Notes: generated by a model from the sequence alone, not told the origin. 64,000 nucleotides of DNA from Tritrichomonas musculus (GCA_039105265.1 JAPFFF010000051.1:620001-684000), one strand, 5' to 3'. Positions 29,911 through 38,879 are shown, counted from the stretch's first letter. Numbers and translations: made by a program.

Positions 29911-29974
29911 CCAAACTTCGTTTGGCTGAGGTCAACTTCGTTGCCCGAGACCTTCGGTCGAGGCTCTTCGAGCC
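29911..29974. repeat. GC-rich hairpin array, four hairpins
   Basis: Four tiny hairpins in a row: CCAAACTTCGTTTGG (29911-29925), GGTCAACTTCGTTGCC (29930-29945), GACCTTCGGTC (29949-29959) and GGCTCTTCGAGCC (29962-29974). Linkers are CTGA, CGA and GA. It lies between two genes in very AT-rich DNA. Confidence 0.9.
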
Positions 29975-30022
29975 GAAACTCAATTTTTAAAATTTATTTT
30001 CAATTTTTTATTTTGTAATCAA

Positions 30023-30484
30023 ATGACAACATCTAACCTTCGAGTATATGAATACATCAATTCATTAATCTCATTACTTCCAAATCCAGATGAATATCAA
30101 AAATGTGATTTTACATTACTTTGTGAACGATTTCCAATTAATATCGGAAAAGGTACTTACCTTGTTCGTGTGTTATACATTTCATTAACAAACGTTGACA
30201 AAAAAATCACACGAATTTATCCAAATCAATTGAAAGATATGAATCTTGAACATGTAATTCTAACATCAAATCTCCGACGAAGGATTAACATAAATTCTTT
30301 TGAAACATTTGTTAATGGTAATACAGATGTTCAAACATTTAAAGAACATTCGTTTTACAATTATTCAATTGAACGAATTAACAAATCAAATCAAGAAATG
30401 ATTTTGAAACTTCGTGAGAAATATGAAATACCTGAACCACAAATATTTAAAGGAAACCATCAAGATATTGTTCTTGACGAATAA
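30023..30484 (+). CDS. Polinton B hypothetical protein, 153 aa
   Basis: Unrecognised. A mixed alpha/beta protein with no transmembrane segment and no zinc motif. It is the last gene of a run of five on the plus strand behind the left TIR (repeat-domain protein, polymerase, KilA-N, HNH, this one). Its end faces the end of the ATPase gene, with a GC-rich hairpin pair between. Confidence 0.55.
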   Translation: MTTSNLRVYEYINSLISLLPNPDEYQKCDFTLLCERFPINIGKGTYLVRVLYISLTNVDKKITRIYPNQLKDMNLEHVILTSNLRRRININSFETFVNGNTDVQTFKEHSFYNYSIERINKSNQEMILKLREKYEIPEPQIFKGNHQDIVLDE

Positions 30485-30577
30485 ATTGAATATTTTTTTT
30501 CTATTTAACAGTTAACTGTTAATTGTGTATGGTTTCTAGCGGATTTAGCATAGCCAAAATATTTTTTTTGTGCTTTT

Positions 30578-30605
30578 CGCCTTTGGCGCCAGGCACTGAA
30601 AGTGC
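30578..30605. repeat. GC-rich hairpin pair
   Basis: CGCCTTTGGCG followed by a CCAG linker and GCACTGAAAGTGC. It lies at the tail-to-tail junction of the 30484 and 30606 genes. Its close relative is at 40411-40437. Confidence 0.85.
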
Positions 30606-31526
30606 TTACTGGTTGAATCTTATAAATTCAATACTTCCTTCTCGTGTATTCACCAAAACAAAATCATGATTCTTCATTCGATTATATTGTCTCCACAAAT
30701 CTTCAAATTCAACTGGCATAACAACTTGTTGATATATGTAATTCAACTTCTGCCTTGAGAATCCATTGAAAATAAAGAATGAAGTACAATTATTCTTATA
30801 ATCTGTTGGAATTGCTTTGAAGAATTGAACGTTAACATAAACGATTGAATGTTTGTGTCTCAATTGAGTTATGTAATTTGTGAAGTAAGCAGATTTTAAC
30901 AATTTCGATTTAATGAAGTCTTCACACAGAATTATTGTATTTAATGGCACATTGGGTTTACCAAGTTTATTGATATTAAGGAATTGAAACATTTTTTCTA
31001 GTTTATCTTCATTAATTGTAATCCTCCCAACACTTGTATATCTGACGTATAATTCCTTCCATAAATCCAATTCTTTTAAATAAGCTTCAGCATTTGTGTC
31101 GGAAACAACTTTCACAGGTAAATTTATCAATTCGCGTTGAGCTTCAAATGTAGAATCATTTATAACTCCATTCTTGCTAATATACACAATTTGATGTACA
31201 TTTGACTCCTTCAATCGAGATATTTGAATTATATCTCTTAATACAATGTGTGATTTACCTTTACCCTGAGCTCCAACAATAATGTTTAGAGAATTATAAT
31301 TAGCATAGATTCCAGGACCAATTGGACGAATAGATTCTGACATTATTTTAGATTCATTTTTTTTGTACGCTCGATTCATTTCAAAATCAATATCGAAGGG
31401 TTTATTGTTGATAATAGGTTTTATCATCTGATGTTCTTCGTAATGTTCAAAATCTATATCATCATCATAGTCAGAAGTATCTGAAAAAAATATTGTTTTG
31501 TAATCAAATTTGCTGGGTTTTAACAT
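30606..31526 (-). CDS. Polinton B genome-packaging ATPase
   Basis: 306 residues. Walker A GAQGKGKS lies at 85-92 and Walker B NTIILCEDF near 196-203. It is homologous to 8390-9199 of Polinton A, with about 50 extra acidic N-terminal residues (DTSDYDDDIDFE). It is the first of a run of leftward genes that include the conserved 213-residue protein. Confidence 0.88.
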   Translation of the reverse strand: MLKPSKFDYKTIFFSDTSDYDDDIDFEHYEEHQMIKPIINNKPFDIDFEMNRAYKKNESKIMSESIRPIGPGIYANYNSLNIIVGAQGKGKSHIVLRDIIQISRLKESNVHQIVYISKNGVINDSTFEAQRELINLPVKVVSDTNAEAYLKELDLWKELYVRYTSVGRITINEDKLEKMFQFLNINKLGKPNVPLNTIILCEDFIKSKLLKSAYFTNYITQLRHKHSIVYVNVQFFKAIPTDYKNNCTSFFIFNGFSRQKLNYIYQQVVMPVEFEDLWRQYNRMKNHDFVLVNTREGSIEFIRFNQ

Positions 31527-31529
31527 TTA

Positions 31530-31661
31530 TTATGAGTAAAGCTTCGAGCGCATCTCCTCTGTGAGTTTAGGGGGTTCATCTTCTTTGAAAACAGTAATTA
31601 TTACACACAATTCAATAACATGAACAACCAAAATAGTTCCCAAAAGAATTTCAGTTAACAT
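31530..31661 (-). CDS. Polinton B mini membrane protein, 43 aa
   Basis: From the ATG at 31661: MLTEILLGTILVVHVIELCV, then a short charged tail. One clear transmembrane helix at residues about 4-24. It fits exactly into the gap between the conserved protein (ends 31672) and the ATPase (starts 31526), which supports it as a real gene. Such a peptide could be a membrane anchor or a pore-type protein; this is inference. Confidence 0.5.
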   Translation of the reverse strand: MLTEILLGTILVVHVIELCVIITVFKEDEPPKLTEEMRSKLYS

Positions 31662-31671
31662 TTGAATAAAT

Positions 31672-32310
31672 TTAAACACATAATTTAAGTGAAATACCAT
31701 ATCGAACAAGTTGTGCATAAACATCATTGTAACCATATTTCAAATCATTTGATTTACCATCTTTTGTGACAAGAATTCGTTGGATTTCTAAATATTTATT
31801 CTTCGATACACATCCAGTACATCCAGAATCTTCATCAATAATAAGTTCAACTTTATCAGCATGTGTTAGTATTTTAATTAATTCCATCAATGAATTTGAG
31901 TGACAAACCAAGTAATTATTTACACGAAGTGGATTCAATTCATAAATTGAAAGAAGTGTTTCTAAAAATTTGTTCTTGACAGTCAAATCCTCAATTTCAT
32001 TTCCTAACAAAATATCTCGGACAATAGTCGCAGGCAAGCCAGCTCCGGCTGGCGCTTTGCTTGTTGGAGGTTGAAATTGATATTGAGAATTCTCCTCCGG
32101 TATAGTAAAATTTACATCCCTAGATTGTGATGGTATTTGTGAATTCATTTGGGGAACATTTGGGTAATAAACAGGTTGACTAATTGGTTGACCAACCGGT
32201 TGTGAATTCGATGGTTTGATTTTGATTTCAACATTAGTTTCTTGGCTCTGTTTTACCGAAGCATCATTTTCAGAACTTAATATTCTTGCTTTCCGTAATA
32301 CATTCGACAT
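31672..32310 (-). CDS. Polinton B conserved protein, 212 aa
   Basis: Homologue of the 188-residue Polinton A protein (14725-15291): same opening (ARILSSENDASVKQ), a Gln/Pro-rich middle, a Cys loop (SGCTGC) and the ending DLKYGYNDVYAQLVRYG. The ATG at 32310 is chosen because it aligns with the Polinton A start. A GC-rich palindrome at 32034-32060 adds the segment APAGAGLPA in frame in the variable middle. Confidence 0.7.
   Translation of the reverse strand: MSNVLRKARILSSENDASVKQSQETNVEIKIKPSNSQPVGQPISQPVYYPNVPQMNSQIPSQSRDVNFTIPEENSQYQFQPPTSKAPAGAGLPATIVRDILLGNEIEDLTVKNKFLETLLSIYELNPLRVNNYLVCHSNSLMELIKILTHADKVELIIDEDSGCTGCVSKNKYLEIQRILVTKDGKSNDLKYGYNDVYAQLVRYGISLKLCV
32034..32060. repeat. GC-rich palindrome inside the 212-aa gene
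   Basis: The core GCCAGCTCCGGCTGGC (32038-32053) is a palindrome with a short loop; outer GCAA and TTGC arms extend it. The insertion has no counterpart in the Polinton A homologue. Confidence 0.75.
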
Positions 32311-32347
32311 TGATTTCAATCTAAAAAAACCTTTATTCGTAGATTAC

Positions 32348-32578
32348 TCAATCCTTGTTAGCTAATTCATTCAATTCGTTTTCCAATTTTTTTACTTTTT
32401 CCTTTAATGAATTAATATCTTCAATTAATGATTCACGAACAGCAAGCCCACTGGAACCAAGCATTCCAGATTTGACATTATTTAGATGTTGCTTGTAATC
32501 ATAACATTTTTCTTTGAGGGTTCGTTTAATACGTTTAAGTTCAGGAATCTCCTTCTTATATTCGTTTAATTCAGACAT
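32348..32578 (-). CDS. Polinton B coiled-coil protein, 76 aa
   Basis: Lys/Glu/Leu-rich with clear heptads (LKEKVKKLENELNELA at the end). Unrecognised. Starts are divergent from the 32594 gene with 15 bp between. Confidence 0.55.
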   Translation of the reverse strand: MSELNEYKKEIPELKRIKRTLKEKCYDYKQHLNNVKSGMLGSSGLAVRESLIEDINSLKEKVKKLENELNELANKD

Positions 32579-32593
32579 TTAATCGAAGCAAAA

Positions 32594-32860
32594 ATGTCCT
32601 TTCACTCACAAGTGAGTTCAAACTCTACGAGTTATGAACAAAAACGAACCATTCATGATGATAAAAGAATGAATCACTACGATAGATTACAACTTAAAAT
32701 GCAAAAAGAACGTACCAGAATTAATTCTGCACCAACTGTTAAGAAATATGAGGATAAAGGAAGTATTCAACATGAACCTCAAGTATCAACAACAAAAAAA
32801 TTGAATTTTCACACTTATTCATTAAATCATTCAGTTGTCCCTCGATGCGATAAAATCTAA
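32594..32860 (+). CDS. Polinton B small basic protein, 88 aa
   Basis: Polar, Ser/Lys/Arg-rich with no predicted domain (LQLKMQKERTRINSAPTVKK). Could be the counterpart of the 87-residue Polinton A protein at 15319-15582, which is of like size and charge, but the match is not convincing. Confidence 0.45.
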   Translation: MSFHSQVSSNSTSYEQKRTIHDDKRMNHYDRLQLKMQKERTRINSAPTVKKYEDKGSIQHEPQVSTTKKLNFHTYSLNHSVVPRCDKI

Positions 32861-32895
32861 AATATTTATATTTTAGCTTGAGCAAGCTGCGAAAT

Positions 32896-33399
32896 CTAAT
32901 CCAACATTTGTTGGTTAATATATTTGGCAATCTGATTTACAGTATTGGTTAATTCAGCAATTTTTTTATCTAATGTTGTGAATTTGAGTTCATAGCTTTG
33001 TTTCAAATCTTTAATCTCGTTATCAAAAGTTGACAAATTTTGTGAGAACATACTTTTGAGATTCTCAATATCATGCGCGAGCTCTGAGCAACGATTGTTT
33101 AACAATTGTTGTTCTGCTTTAATAACATCTTGTTCAAGTTCTTTCAATTCATTAGTTTTGACAACTTTCTTTAAAAATATATCTCCCCCAACTCGTTTTG
33201 TACCTTCTTTTTGACAATTCTTTTTTGTGATTCTGTATTCAACACCATCTGGTGTAACAATTTTGTAAACCCGATTTAGATATTGAGTTGTCTGGTTGTT
33301 CATATCATCTTTGTGTTTCTGATAGTACAGATTGAACTCCTCAATTGATTTAAAATTCTTTATTTCAGTAGTTATTTCATTAATTACTTTCAAATCCAT
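32896..33399 (-). CDS. Polinton B coiled-coil protein, 167 aa
   Basis: The N-terminal block EEFNLYYQKHKDDMNNQTTQ and YRITK match Polinton A 8084-8395. The rest is a long coiled coil (ELKELEQDVIKAEQQLLNN, then TTLDKKIAELTNTVNQIAKY) that is much longer than in Polinton A. A trimeric or dimeric rod is likely; role unknown. Confidence 0.6.
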   Translation of the reverse strand: MDLKVINEITTEIKNFKSIEEFNLYYQKHKDDMNNQTTQYLNRVYKIVTPDGVEYRITKKNCQKEGTKRVGGDIFLKKVVKTNELKELEQDVIKAEQQLLNNRCSELAHDIENLKSMFSQNLSTFDNEIKDLKQSYELKFTTLDKKIAELTNTVNQIAKYINQQMLD

Positions 33400-33433
33400 T
33401 TAAAATAAAAAAATACAATTTAATCATTTTCAT

Positions 33434-33507
33434 GCGACTTCGAACACAAAGTGTTCTCAGGCGCTTACGCGACTTCGACCAAAGGTCTCAGGCACTTATG
33501 TGACTTC
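33434..33507. repeat. GC-rich hairpin array, two repeated units
   Basis: Read on the minus strand it alternates hairpin and linker with great regularity: CACATAAGTG, CCTGA, GACCTTTGGTC, GAAGT, CGCGTAAGCG, CCTGA, GAACACTTTGTGTTC, GAAGT. The two halves have the same linkers but different stem bases, each still self-complementary. It lies between two genes. Confidence 0.92.
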
Positions 33508-33759
33508 ATCAATTAAACTTTTACCAATTTTAAGACCTTTGTCAGCAAAATTTAATCCTGTATCAATTGCTCTAACAGCATCACCAATAAGAGGTATTCC
33601 ACCCAAAACAGGTTTTACAGCATTAGTTACTCTTTTACCAACTTCAACAACTTTGGGAAGTGCTTTACCAACCTTAGTTGCAACATTCTTTATTGTATTA
33701 CCTACAGATTTAAAAGCGTTTTTCATTTTTTTGAAGATTCCGATGCCCATTGTTTTCAT
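33496..33759 (-). CDS. Small amphipathic capsid-associated protein, Polinton B
   Basis: 87 residues (85 if the ATG at 33750 is used). N-terminal Lys/Gly amphipathic helix (GIFKKMKNAFKSVGNTIKNV), a Gly/Pro hinge (KPVLGGIPLIG) and a second helix. Counterpart of Polinton A 7519-7773. Divergent from the capsid gene, with 84 bp between. Its 3' end overlaps the hairpin array by about 12 bp. Confidence 0.65.
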   Translation of the reverse strand: MKTMGIGIFKKMKNAFKSVGNTIKNVATKVGKALPKVVEVGKRVTNAVKPVLGGIPLIGDAVRAIDTGLNFADKGLKIGKSLIDEVT

Positions 33760-33799
33760 TACGAAAAAAGACCCATAATAGTACTTTTTTTGTTATTCA

Positions 33800-33816
33800 T
33801 TCAAACTTCGTTTGAA
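33800..33816. repeat. Single TTCG-loop hairpin before the capsid gene
   Basis: TTCAAACTTCGTTTGAA, a 17-bp hairpin with a TTCG loop, 27 bp upstream of the capsid start codon. It is nearly the same as the first hairpin of the 29911 array. Confidence 0.75.
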
Positions 33817-33843
33817 AGTCTTTTTATTCCATAAAAAGTCAAA

Positions 33844-35718
33844 ATGTTGTATCGCAACGAAAGAGCACATAATTACAAAATTGAAGCAGGAAACGTTCTT
33901 GATACATTTAATAAGATGCGTGAAATGATTAATACTAATGATGGTACACGCTCATTTTCATTCAGAACTGTTGATTGTCATGACCAACCTGCACCATTTC
34001 ATCAAGGACAATATTCTCAAATCAGTTTAACGCATCCAGACCATTTCATATCTGATGTTGATAAAGGATTCTTAACATTTCATGTCAAATTGGATTTACA
34101 ACTCAACACAGACCTTGCCAAATTACGTTCAATTGAAGACCCACAACACTTCTACAAATTATTTGTTGGACTTAAGTCTTCAAATCAATTATTGGACAGA
34201 CTGGAAATCTTACATAATAACGTTAATGTTGGATATCAGCAAAACGAATGTGTTCGAGAAGGATTTTTGTATTCAGCTCTTAAACCTGAAACTGAAAAAA
34301 AGCGTCGTAGGTTTGTTCATTCATTATGGGAAAATATTTCACAATATTCTCAAACAATGGCTGGTACATATGTTAATCTAATGGATTTCAAAGAAAGTGG
34401 TAAAACACAAGTTGAATTTGATTTGAACCTTCCATTTGATGATTTACTTGCCCTTCAAGCTTTCGATTTGTTTCCAAATGGAATTATTGGTGATTTATCA
34501 ATTCGTTTTCAAGTTACTTCTGCTGGTTTGGTTTGGGCAGTAATTGACCCATATGTAGTTGCTGAAACAAAGGCTTTCCTTGAAGATGATGAAACTGTTT
34601 CCGCTGATGAATTGGATAAACTTCGTGATTTAAAGGTTCGCGGTAAGCTCAAACGTCAATTCACACAAATTGGTAATGAAGCAACTATACCAGCTGTTTT
34701 TGACCAAACTCTTACAATCAAATATCAGAGAATGCATGCTGGAGCACCTGTTGCAGAAGATGAGACTCCAAAAGAAGTTGTATTCCATTATACTCCAGAG
34801 GATTATACCAAATTTGATGTTCGTGAATCTGATGTAAATAAAGGTCCATTTGCTGAAATGGTTGCTGCACATAATCCTGATGTTCCTTTAGCACCAGGAG
34901 ATACTGTTAAAATTTTGGAATCAAATTATCATGACATTGAATATTCAAATGGAGTTGCAACATTGACATGCAATCAAATGACAATCACACTTTGCAAATC
35001 AAATATGCAAGGTTATGGTGTATGTGAATCTACTAGACAGGGTATTGAAAATATTCTTCGTGAAGGAATCATAATTCCATCTCAGAAAATTGAATATCAT
35101 GCATTTCCTATAGCAGCAGCTTCAAATGGAATCAAATCAACATTGAATATACCATTAATTAATGTTACGACAATGTCATTACTATTTCCAAAGCATCATA
35201 ATGATTTAACTGTTTTTGAGAATCCGGTTTACCAAAATTGTTATTTAAACATTGGTGGAAAGAACTTCCCAGATGAAAATGTTGACACAATTGGCGCAAG
35301 ATTCTTTGAAAATCAATTAACCGCTGGAGACCTTGATGGGATTACACTTCAATGCACAAAGGAATTTGAAGATTCATTCACCATGCCTAAAAATGATTCT
35401 CATGGAAACAGATACAAAAATACGCTTTCCGATGCAACTTCATTTGTATTCAATATTCAAACTGAACGAGCTTCAGCTGGTTATTGTTATGATGGATTGG
35501 ACGGTGGATTTGGTAACATTCAGGTTCAAGTAAATGGTCAACCAATTCACACAGGTGAGAATGACACTTATTACAACATTTTAGAACCAAGTGGTAACAT
35601 TGTTCATCCACCCCCAAGTCAATTAATTTTGACAAGAGATACATATTTCAAATTGAGTTTGAATGGTTTAGAATATGTTGATGATGAAACACCAGCTGGT
35701 TCACAAGTAAATCAGTAA
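33844..35718 (+). CDS. Polinton B major capsid protein
   Basis: 624 residues, homologous throughout to 5548-7476 (RSFSFRTVDC versus NSFSFIMEEF near the start; HSLWENISQYS; YQRMHAG; EDSFTMPKND; SAGYCYDGLD; HTGENDTYYN near the end). Complete and the same length as in Polinton A. Unlike in Polinton A, it is followed directly by the integrase gene on the same strand. Confidence 0.85.
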   Translation: MLYRNERAHNYKIEAGNVLDTFNKMREMINTNDGTRSFSFRTVDCHDQPAPFHQGQYSQISLTHPDHFISDVDKGFLTFHVKLDLQLNTDLAKLRSIEDPQHFYKLFVGLKSSNQLLDRLEILHNNVNVGYQQNECVREGFLYSALKPETEKKRRRFVHSLWENISQYSQTMAGTYVNLMDFKESGKTQVEFDLNLPFDDLLALQAFDLFPNGIIGDLSIRFQVTSAGLVWAVIDPYVVAETKAFLEDDETVSADELDKLRDLKVRGKLKRQFTQIGNEATIPAVFDQTLTIKYQRMHAGAPVAEDETPKEVVFHYTPEDYTKFDVRESDVNKGPFAEMVAAHNPDVPLAPGDTVKILESNYHDIEYSNGVATLTCNQMTITLCKSNMQGYGVCESTRQGIENILREGIIIPSQKIEYHAFPIAAASNGIKSTLNIPLINVTTMSLLFPKHHNDLTVFENPVYQNCYLNIGGKNFPDENVDTIGARFFENQLTAGDLDGITLQCTKEFEDSFTMPKNDSHGNRYKNTLSDATSFVFNIQTERASAGYCYDGLDGGFGNIQVQVNGQPIHTGENDTYYNILEPSGNIVHPPPSQLILTRDTYFKLSLNGLEYVDDETPAGSQVNQ

Positions 35719-35797
35719 ATCTAATTTATCAATCTAATTTATCAAACTAATTCTGGATATTTTTTTTGCACTTGATTTGGGTCCTTTTCGATAATAA

Positions 35798-37204
35798 ATG
35801 TCGAAAACTAAATCTCTCAGAATTTATGATAAAGAATATCCTTCATTATTGAAATACCCATTCAAATCGAAATACAAATTTGTTGAAACTGATTTACAAC
35901 CTGTTTTCAAGAATAACATTAAAACAGAACCTTTCATACCTGATTTCAAACTCAAAGCATGCAAAAAAATGTCAAAACCAAATTTCTCAAATGAACCAGG
36001 ATGTTGGGAAGCTGATTTGATGTTTGTGAATTATTTAAGTAATCCTGAACAGCCTATTGAAAAAGAACAAGGTTACCTTGTTTTGATAAATGTAAATACT
36101 CGATATCTGATTGTTGAACCAATTAAGAGCAAATCAAGATATGATGTTGAAAAGGGATTACGAAAAATAGTTGAAAAGCATCCAAAATTTGAATTCAAAA
36201 CGATTAAATGTGATGGTGAAAAAGCTTTCATAAGTCTTGCTGGAAGAATTAGTGACCCCAATAAAATTCCTAATCGATGTATCATGTTGAAATATGATGA
36301 TGGTGAACAGAGATTATTAACAAATCTTGATGAATTAATTAATTTTTATAATAGTAATTCTGTTTTGAAAAAGGTATATTTTGATGAAATTGTTGTTGAC
36401 CATAATATTGAAACTCTTAAGACTATAAATGAATATATATCTGAAGATAATGGTTCATACGCTGATTATAATACAGAAGGGGTAAATGATTATTATATAA
36501 TCAAATTTGTAATTAATTCTTCCCCTTACGCTCTCGCTCATAAAAACGTTGATGCTGTAATTAGAACTCTTAGAAATGCCTTCGGATTAGATGAAAGAAG
36601 AATTGCTGATTATAATCTCATGAGACAAATGGTGAACTTCTATAATAACACTCCTCACAATTCATTGAGATTTCGGAATTATGATTATAATGAAGATGAA
36701 TTATCTGAATATCAAGGTTCTGGTTTAGTTCCACCAACAAAATGGATTTATTATTCTCCAGTTCATGTTCAAAATAATGTTGATTTGGAATGGAGGTATA
36801 TTCGAATGATGAAAATGAAATTGAGAAAGATAAATGAAAAACAGAAATTGAAAGGCTTGCTTAATTACAAACGTGGAAACATTATTTTGATACATCTTGA
36901 TAAAGGTAAGACTCAAAAAAAGCATGAAAAAAGGAGAAGAGTTTTCAATGAAATAGCTGAGTTCATTTGTTATCAAAACGGAAATGTTAAATGTAGATTG
37001 TTAAATCCATATCTCACATTTGATAAGACAAAGGATGGTTTAGTCCCATACGAGAAATCTGAGAAAGGTAGAATTGCCAAAACTGATGATGAGAAAGCAA
37101 TTATTGAAGTCCCAATTATTTACACGAAATTTGTTTGTGATTCTATCGAAGACTTGAACGATGATTATAAACAGTATTTCATATTAAATCTCGCTCACGA
37201 GTGA
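35798..37204 (+). CDS. Polinton B retroviral-type integrase
   Basis: 468 residues. EADLMFVNYLSNPEQP starts the catalytic core near residue 70, IKCDGEKAFIS lies near 129, then an insertion of about 80 residues that Polinton A does not have, then VDAVIRTLRNAFG near 251 and an SH3-like tail (RGNIILIHLDKG). The stop codon lies inside a GC-rich hairpin (37193-37206). Confidence 0.82.
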   Translation: MSKTKSLRIYDKEYPSLLKYPFKSKYKFVETDLQPVFKNNIKTEPFIPDFKLKACKKMSKPNFSNEPGCWEADLMFVNYLSNPEQPIEKEQGYLVLINVNTRYLIVEPIKSKSRYDVEKGLRKIVEKHPKFEFKTIKCDGEKAFISLAGRISDPNKIPNRCIMLKYDDGEQRLLTNLDELINFYNSNSVLKKVYFDEIVVDHNIETLKTINEYISEDNGSYADYNTEGVNDYYIIKFVINSSPYALAHKNVDAVIRTLRNAFGLDERRIADYNLMRQMVNFYNNTPHNSLRFRNYDYNEDELSEYQGSGLVPPTKWIYYSPVHVQNNVDLEWRYIRMMKMKLRKINEKQKLKGLLNYKRGNIILIHLDKGKTQKKHEKRRRVFNEIAEFICYQNGNVKCRLLNPYLTFDKTKDGLVPYEKSEKGRIAKTDDEKAIIEVPIIYTKFVCDSIEDLNDDYKQYFILNLAHE

Positions 37205-37229
37205 GCTCGAGTTTTTTCGTCCCGAAAAA
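37193..37229. repeat. Two hairpins at the integrase/small-gene junction
   Basis: GCTCACGAGTGAGC (37193-37206) covers the integrase stop codon; TTTTTCGTCCCGAAAAA (37213-37229) ends on the first base of the next start codon. Two stems separated by 6 bp bridge the 24-bp gap between two genes. Confidence 0.75.
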
Positions 37230-37606
37230 TGTTGACAAATGAGATAAAAAAAGATGTTTACTCAATGAAGCAACCAGTTACAAAACGCTATTTTCACACT
37301 CAAGATAAAGAATTTACTTTACCAAGTGAGTTTGTATCAAGTCGAAACAAGAAATTTATTGTTGTACAGTATGTTGGAGCAATTGTTAAGGATACTCTTG
37401 TTGGTGATTTGATGGTACACTCAAATATTGTACAACAAGATGGTTATTGTGATTGTTTCATTATGTTAGCAAACAGACGTCAAACTAAATATCGAAAATA
37501 TGAATTCCTTGGTCATGAACGTAATTTTAAAATTTGGTTCACAGATTTATATGGGAACTCAATTGAACCATCTGCTTTTGTAATGAGTTGCCTATTAATC
37601 TTTTAA
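37229..37606 (+). CDS. Polinton B conserved small protein, 125 aa
   Basis: Counterpart of Polinton A 10839-11171 (LPSEFVSSRNKKFIVVQYVG, then RKYEFLGHERNFKIWFTDLYG). It has about 15 more N-terminal residues than the Polinton A copy. Function unknown. Confidence 0.7.
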   Translation: MLTNEIKKDVYSMKQPVTKRYFHTQDKEFTLPSEFVSSRNKKFIVVQYVGAIVKDTLVGDLMVHSNIVQQDGYCDCFIMLANRRQTKYRKYEFLGHERNFKIWFTDLYGNSIEPSAFVMSCLLIF

Positions 37607-37674
37607 ATAGGTTTTTTTGTTTGCCAGGCACCAAATAGCCATTTAGGCCTTATTATTTTTGTTCCAAATGAAAA

Positions 37675-38871
37675 ATGATACGTAAAACAAAGGATAAAAA
37701 TAAAGAAGTATTAACAGCAGAACAAGAATCTAATTTAATTGATAAGGATGCAATCATTCTAGATAGAACTCACACATTATATTCATATATTGATAAAAAA
37801 GATAAGAAAGTTTACTTCTATTTGAGTAGTAATTATCAAGATTTATTTGTTTTTATGGAAGGTGATAATATATTGTTAAATTTACCTAAGAAAGTTGATA
37901 TGAATACAAAAATGAACATCTTAGATAATAAACGTCCTTATTTAAAAAGAAAATTTGTCATTTCTATTGAAATTGGTTCCAAAATTGGAAATACAGATAT
38001 TAAATTTGTTGAAAGATGGTTTGATGAACTAAATAAATCATATATTGTATTAATGGAAGATTGTGGATATAAATATGCTATTAAAGAAACAAATAATTTC
38101 TGTTTTGAATTAGATTCCGAAGGAGATGTAAATAGAAAAATCAAACCACTTCCGTTACACATATTTCTTTGTTTCAAACCTGAAACTTTTATGAATGAAT
38201 GGAATCGTGTTGAATTACGAAATTTGGATGAGGAAGCTGATTTAAAAAAATTTAAATATGAATTTCAAAATTGGCATTACCATTTTCCTGTTATTAATGT
38301 ATTTAAATCTAATTATGTAAGTCCATTATTAAAAGTCCATTTTAATGAAACTCCTGAAAGCCTTGAACCATTAATGGATATTTCAGAAAATGATAATGAT
38401 GGTAAATATGAAACAAGTAATGTCGATATCAATAATAAATATGATTATGATGAAATAAGACCTAAAAAAATAAATCCTCCAGTTCCATCTATGTTACGGG
38501 ATTTGGATAAAGAAAATGAGCAAAGCTCTACCGAAAATGAGAGTACGACTACAATGAAACCAGATGTTGAGACATTACCGAGCTCTATTTTCAGCAATGT
38601 ATCGACCTCAAATACATGGATGAAACCTCAAAGCTCTGTACAACAAAATCCTAATAACTTTAGTCCAATGAATTACTTTCAACCCACAACATTTAATATG
38701 CCAACAGGTACTAATTTTAATTTTAATGCAGAGCCAAAAAAATCATCTTTAACCAATGAACCAAATAATGCAACCAATGGAAACCTACCAAAGATTAATG
38801 AGAGTAAGTCAGAAAACAAACCAAAAACACATATATCAACTTTCAGATTACCAAAAAATAAAACAGATTAA
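37675..38871 (+). CDS. Polinton B unknown protein, 398 aa
   Basis: Unrecognised. A folded N-terminal part (1-225) with alternating beta segments, then an acidic and Ser/Thr/Asn/Pro-rich unfolded tail ending in a basic patch (FRLPKNKTD). No counterpart in Polinton A. It stands between the conserved small protein and the large structural candidate, which are in other positions in Polinton A. Confidence 0.55.
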   Translation: MIRKTKDKNKEVLTAEQESNLIDKDAIILDRTHTLYSYIDKKDKKVYFYLSSNYQDLFVFMEGDNILLNLPKKVDMNTKMNILDNKRPYLKRKFVISIEIGSKIGNTDIKFVERWFDELNKSYIVLMEDCGYKYAIKETNNFCFELDSEGDVNRKIKPLPLHIFLCFKPETFMNEWNRVELRNLDEEADLKKFKYEFQNWHYHFPVINVFKSNYVSPLLKVHFNETPESLEPLMDISENDNDGKYETSNVDINNKYDYDEIRPKKINPPVPSMLRDLDKENEQSSTENESTTTMKPDVETLPSSIFSNVSTSNTWMKPQSSVQQNPNNFSPMNYFQPTTFNMPTGTNFNFNAEPKKSSLTNEPNNATNGNLPKINESKSENKPKTHISTFRLPKNKTD

Positions 38872-38879
38872 ATATTTTT

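Noticed and set aside
32594-32860. Firm pairing of the 88-residue Polinton B protein with the 87-residue Polinton A protein at 15319
   Set aside because: Only size and charge agree; no block of residues lines up.
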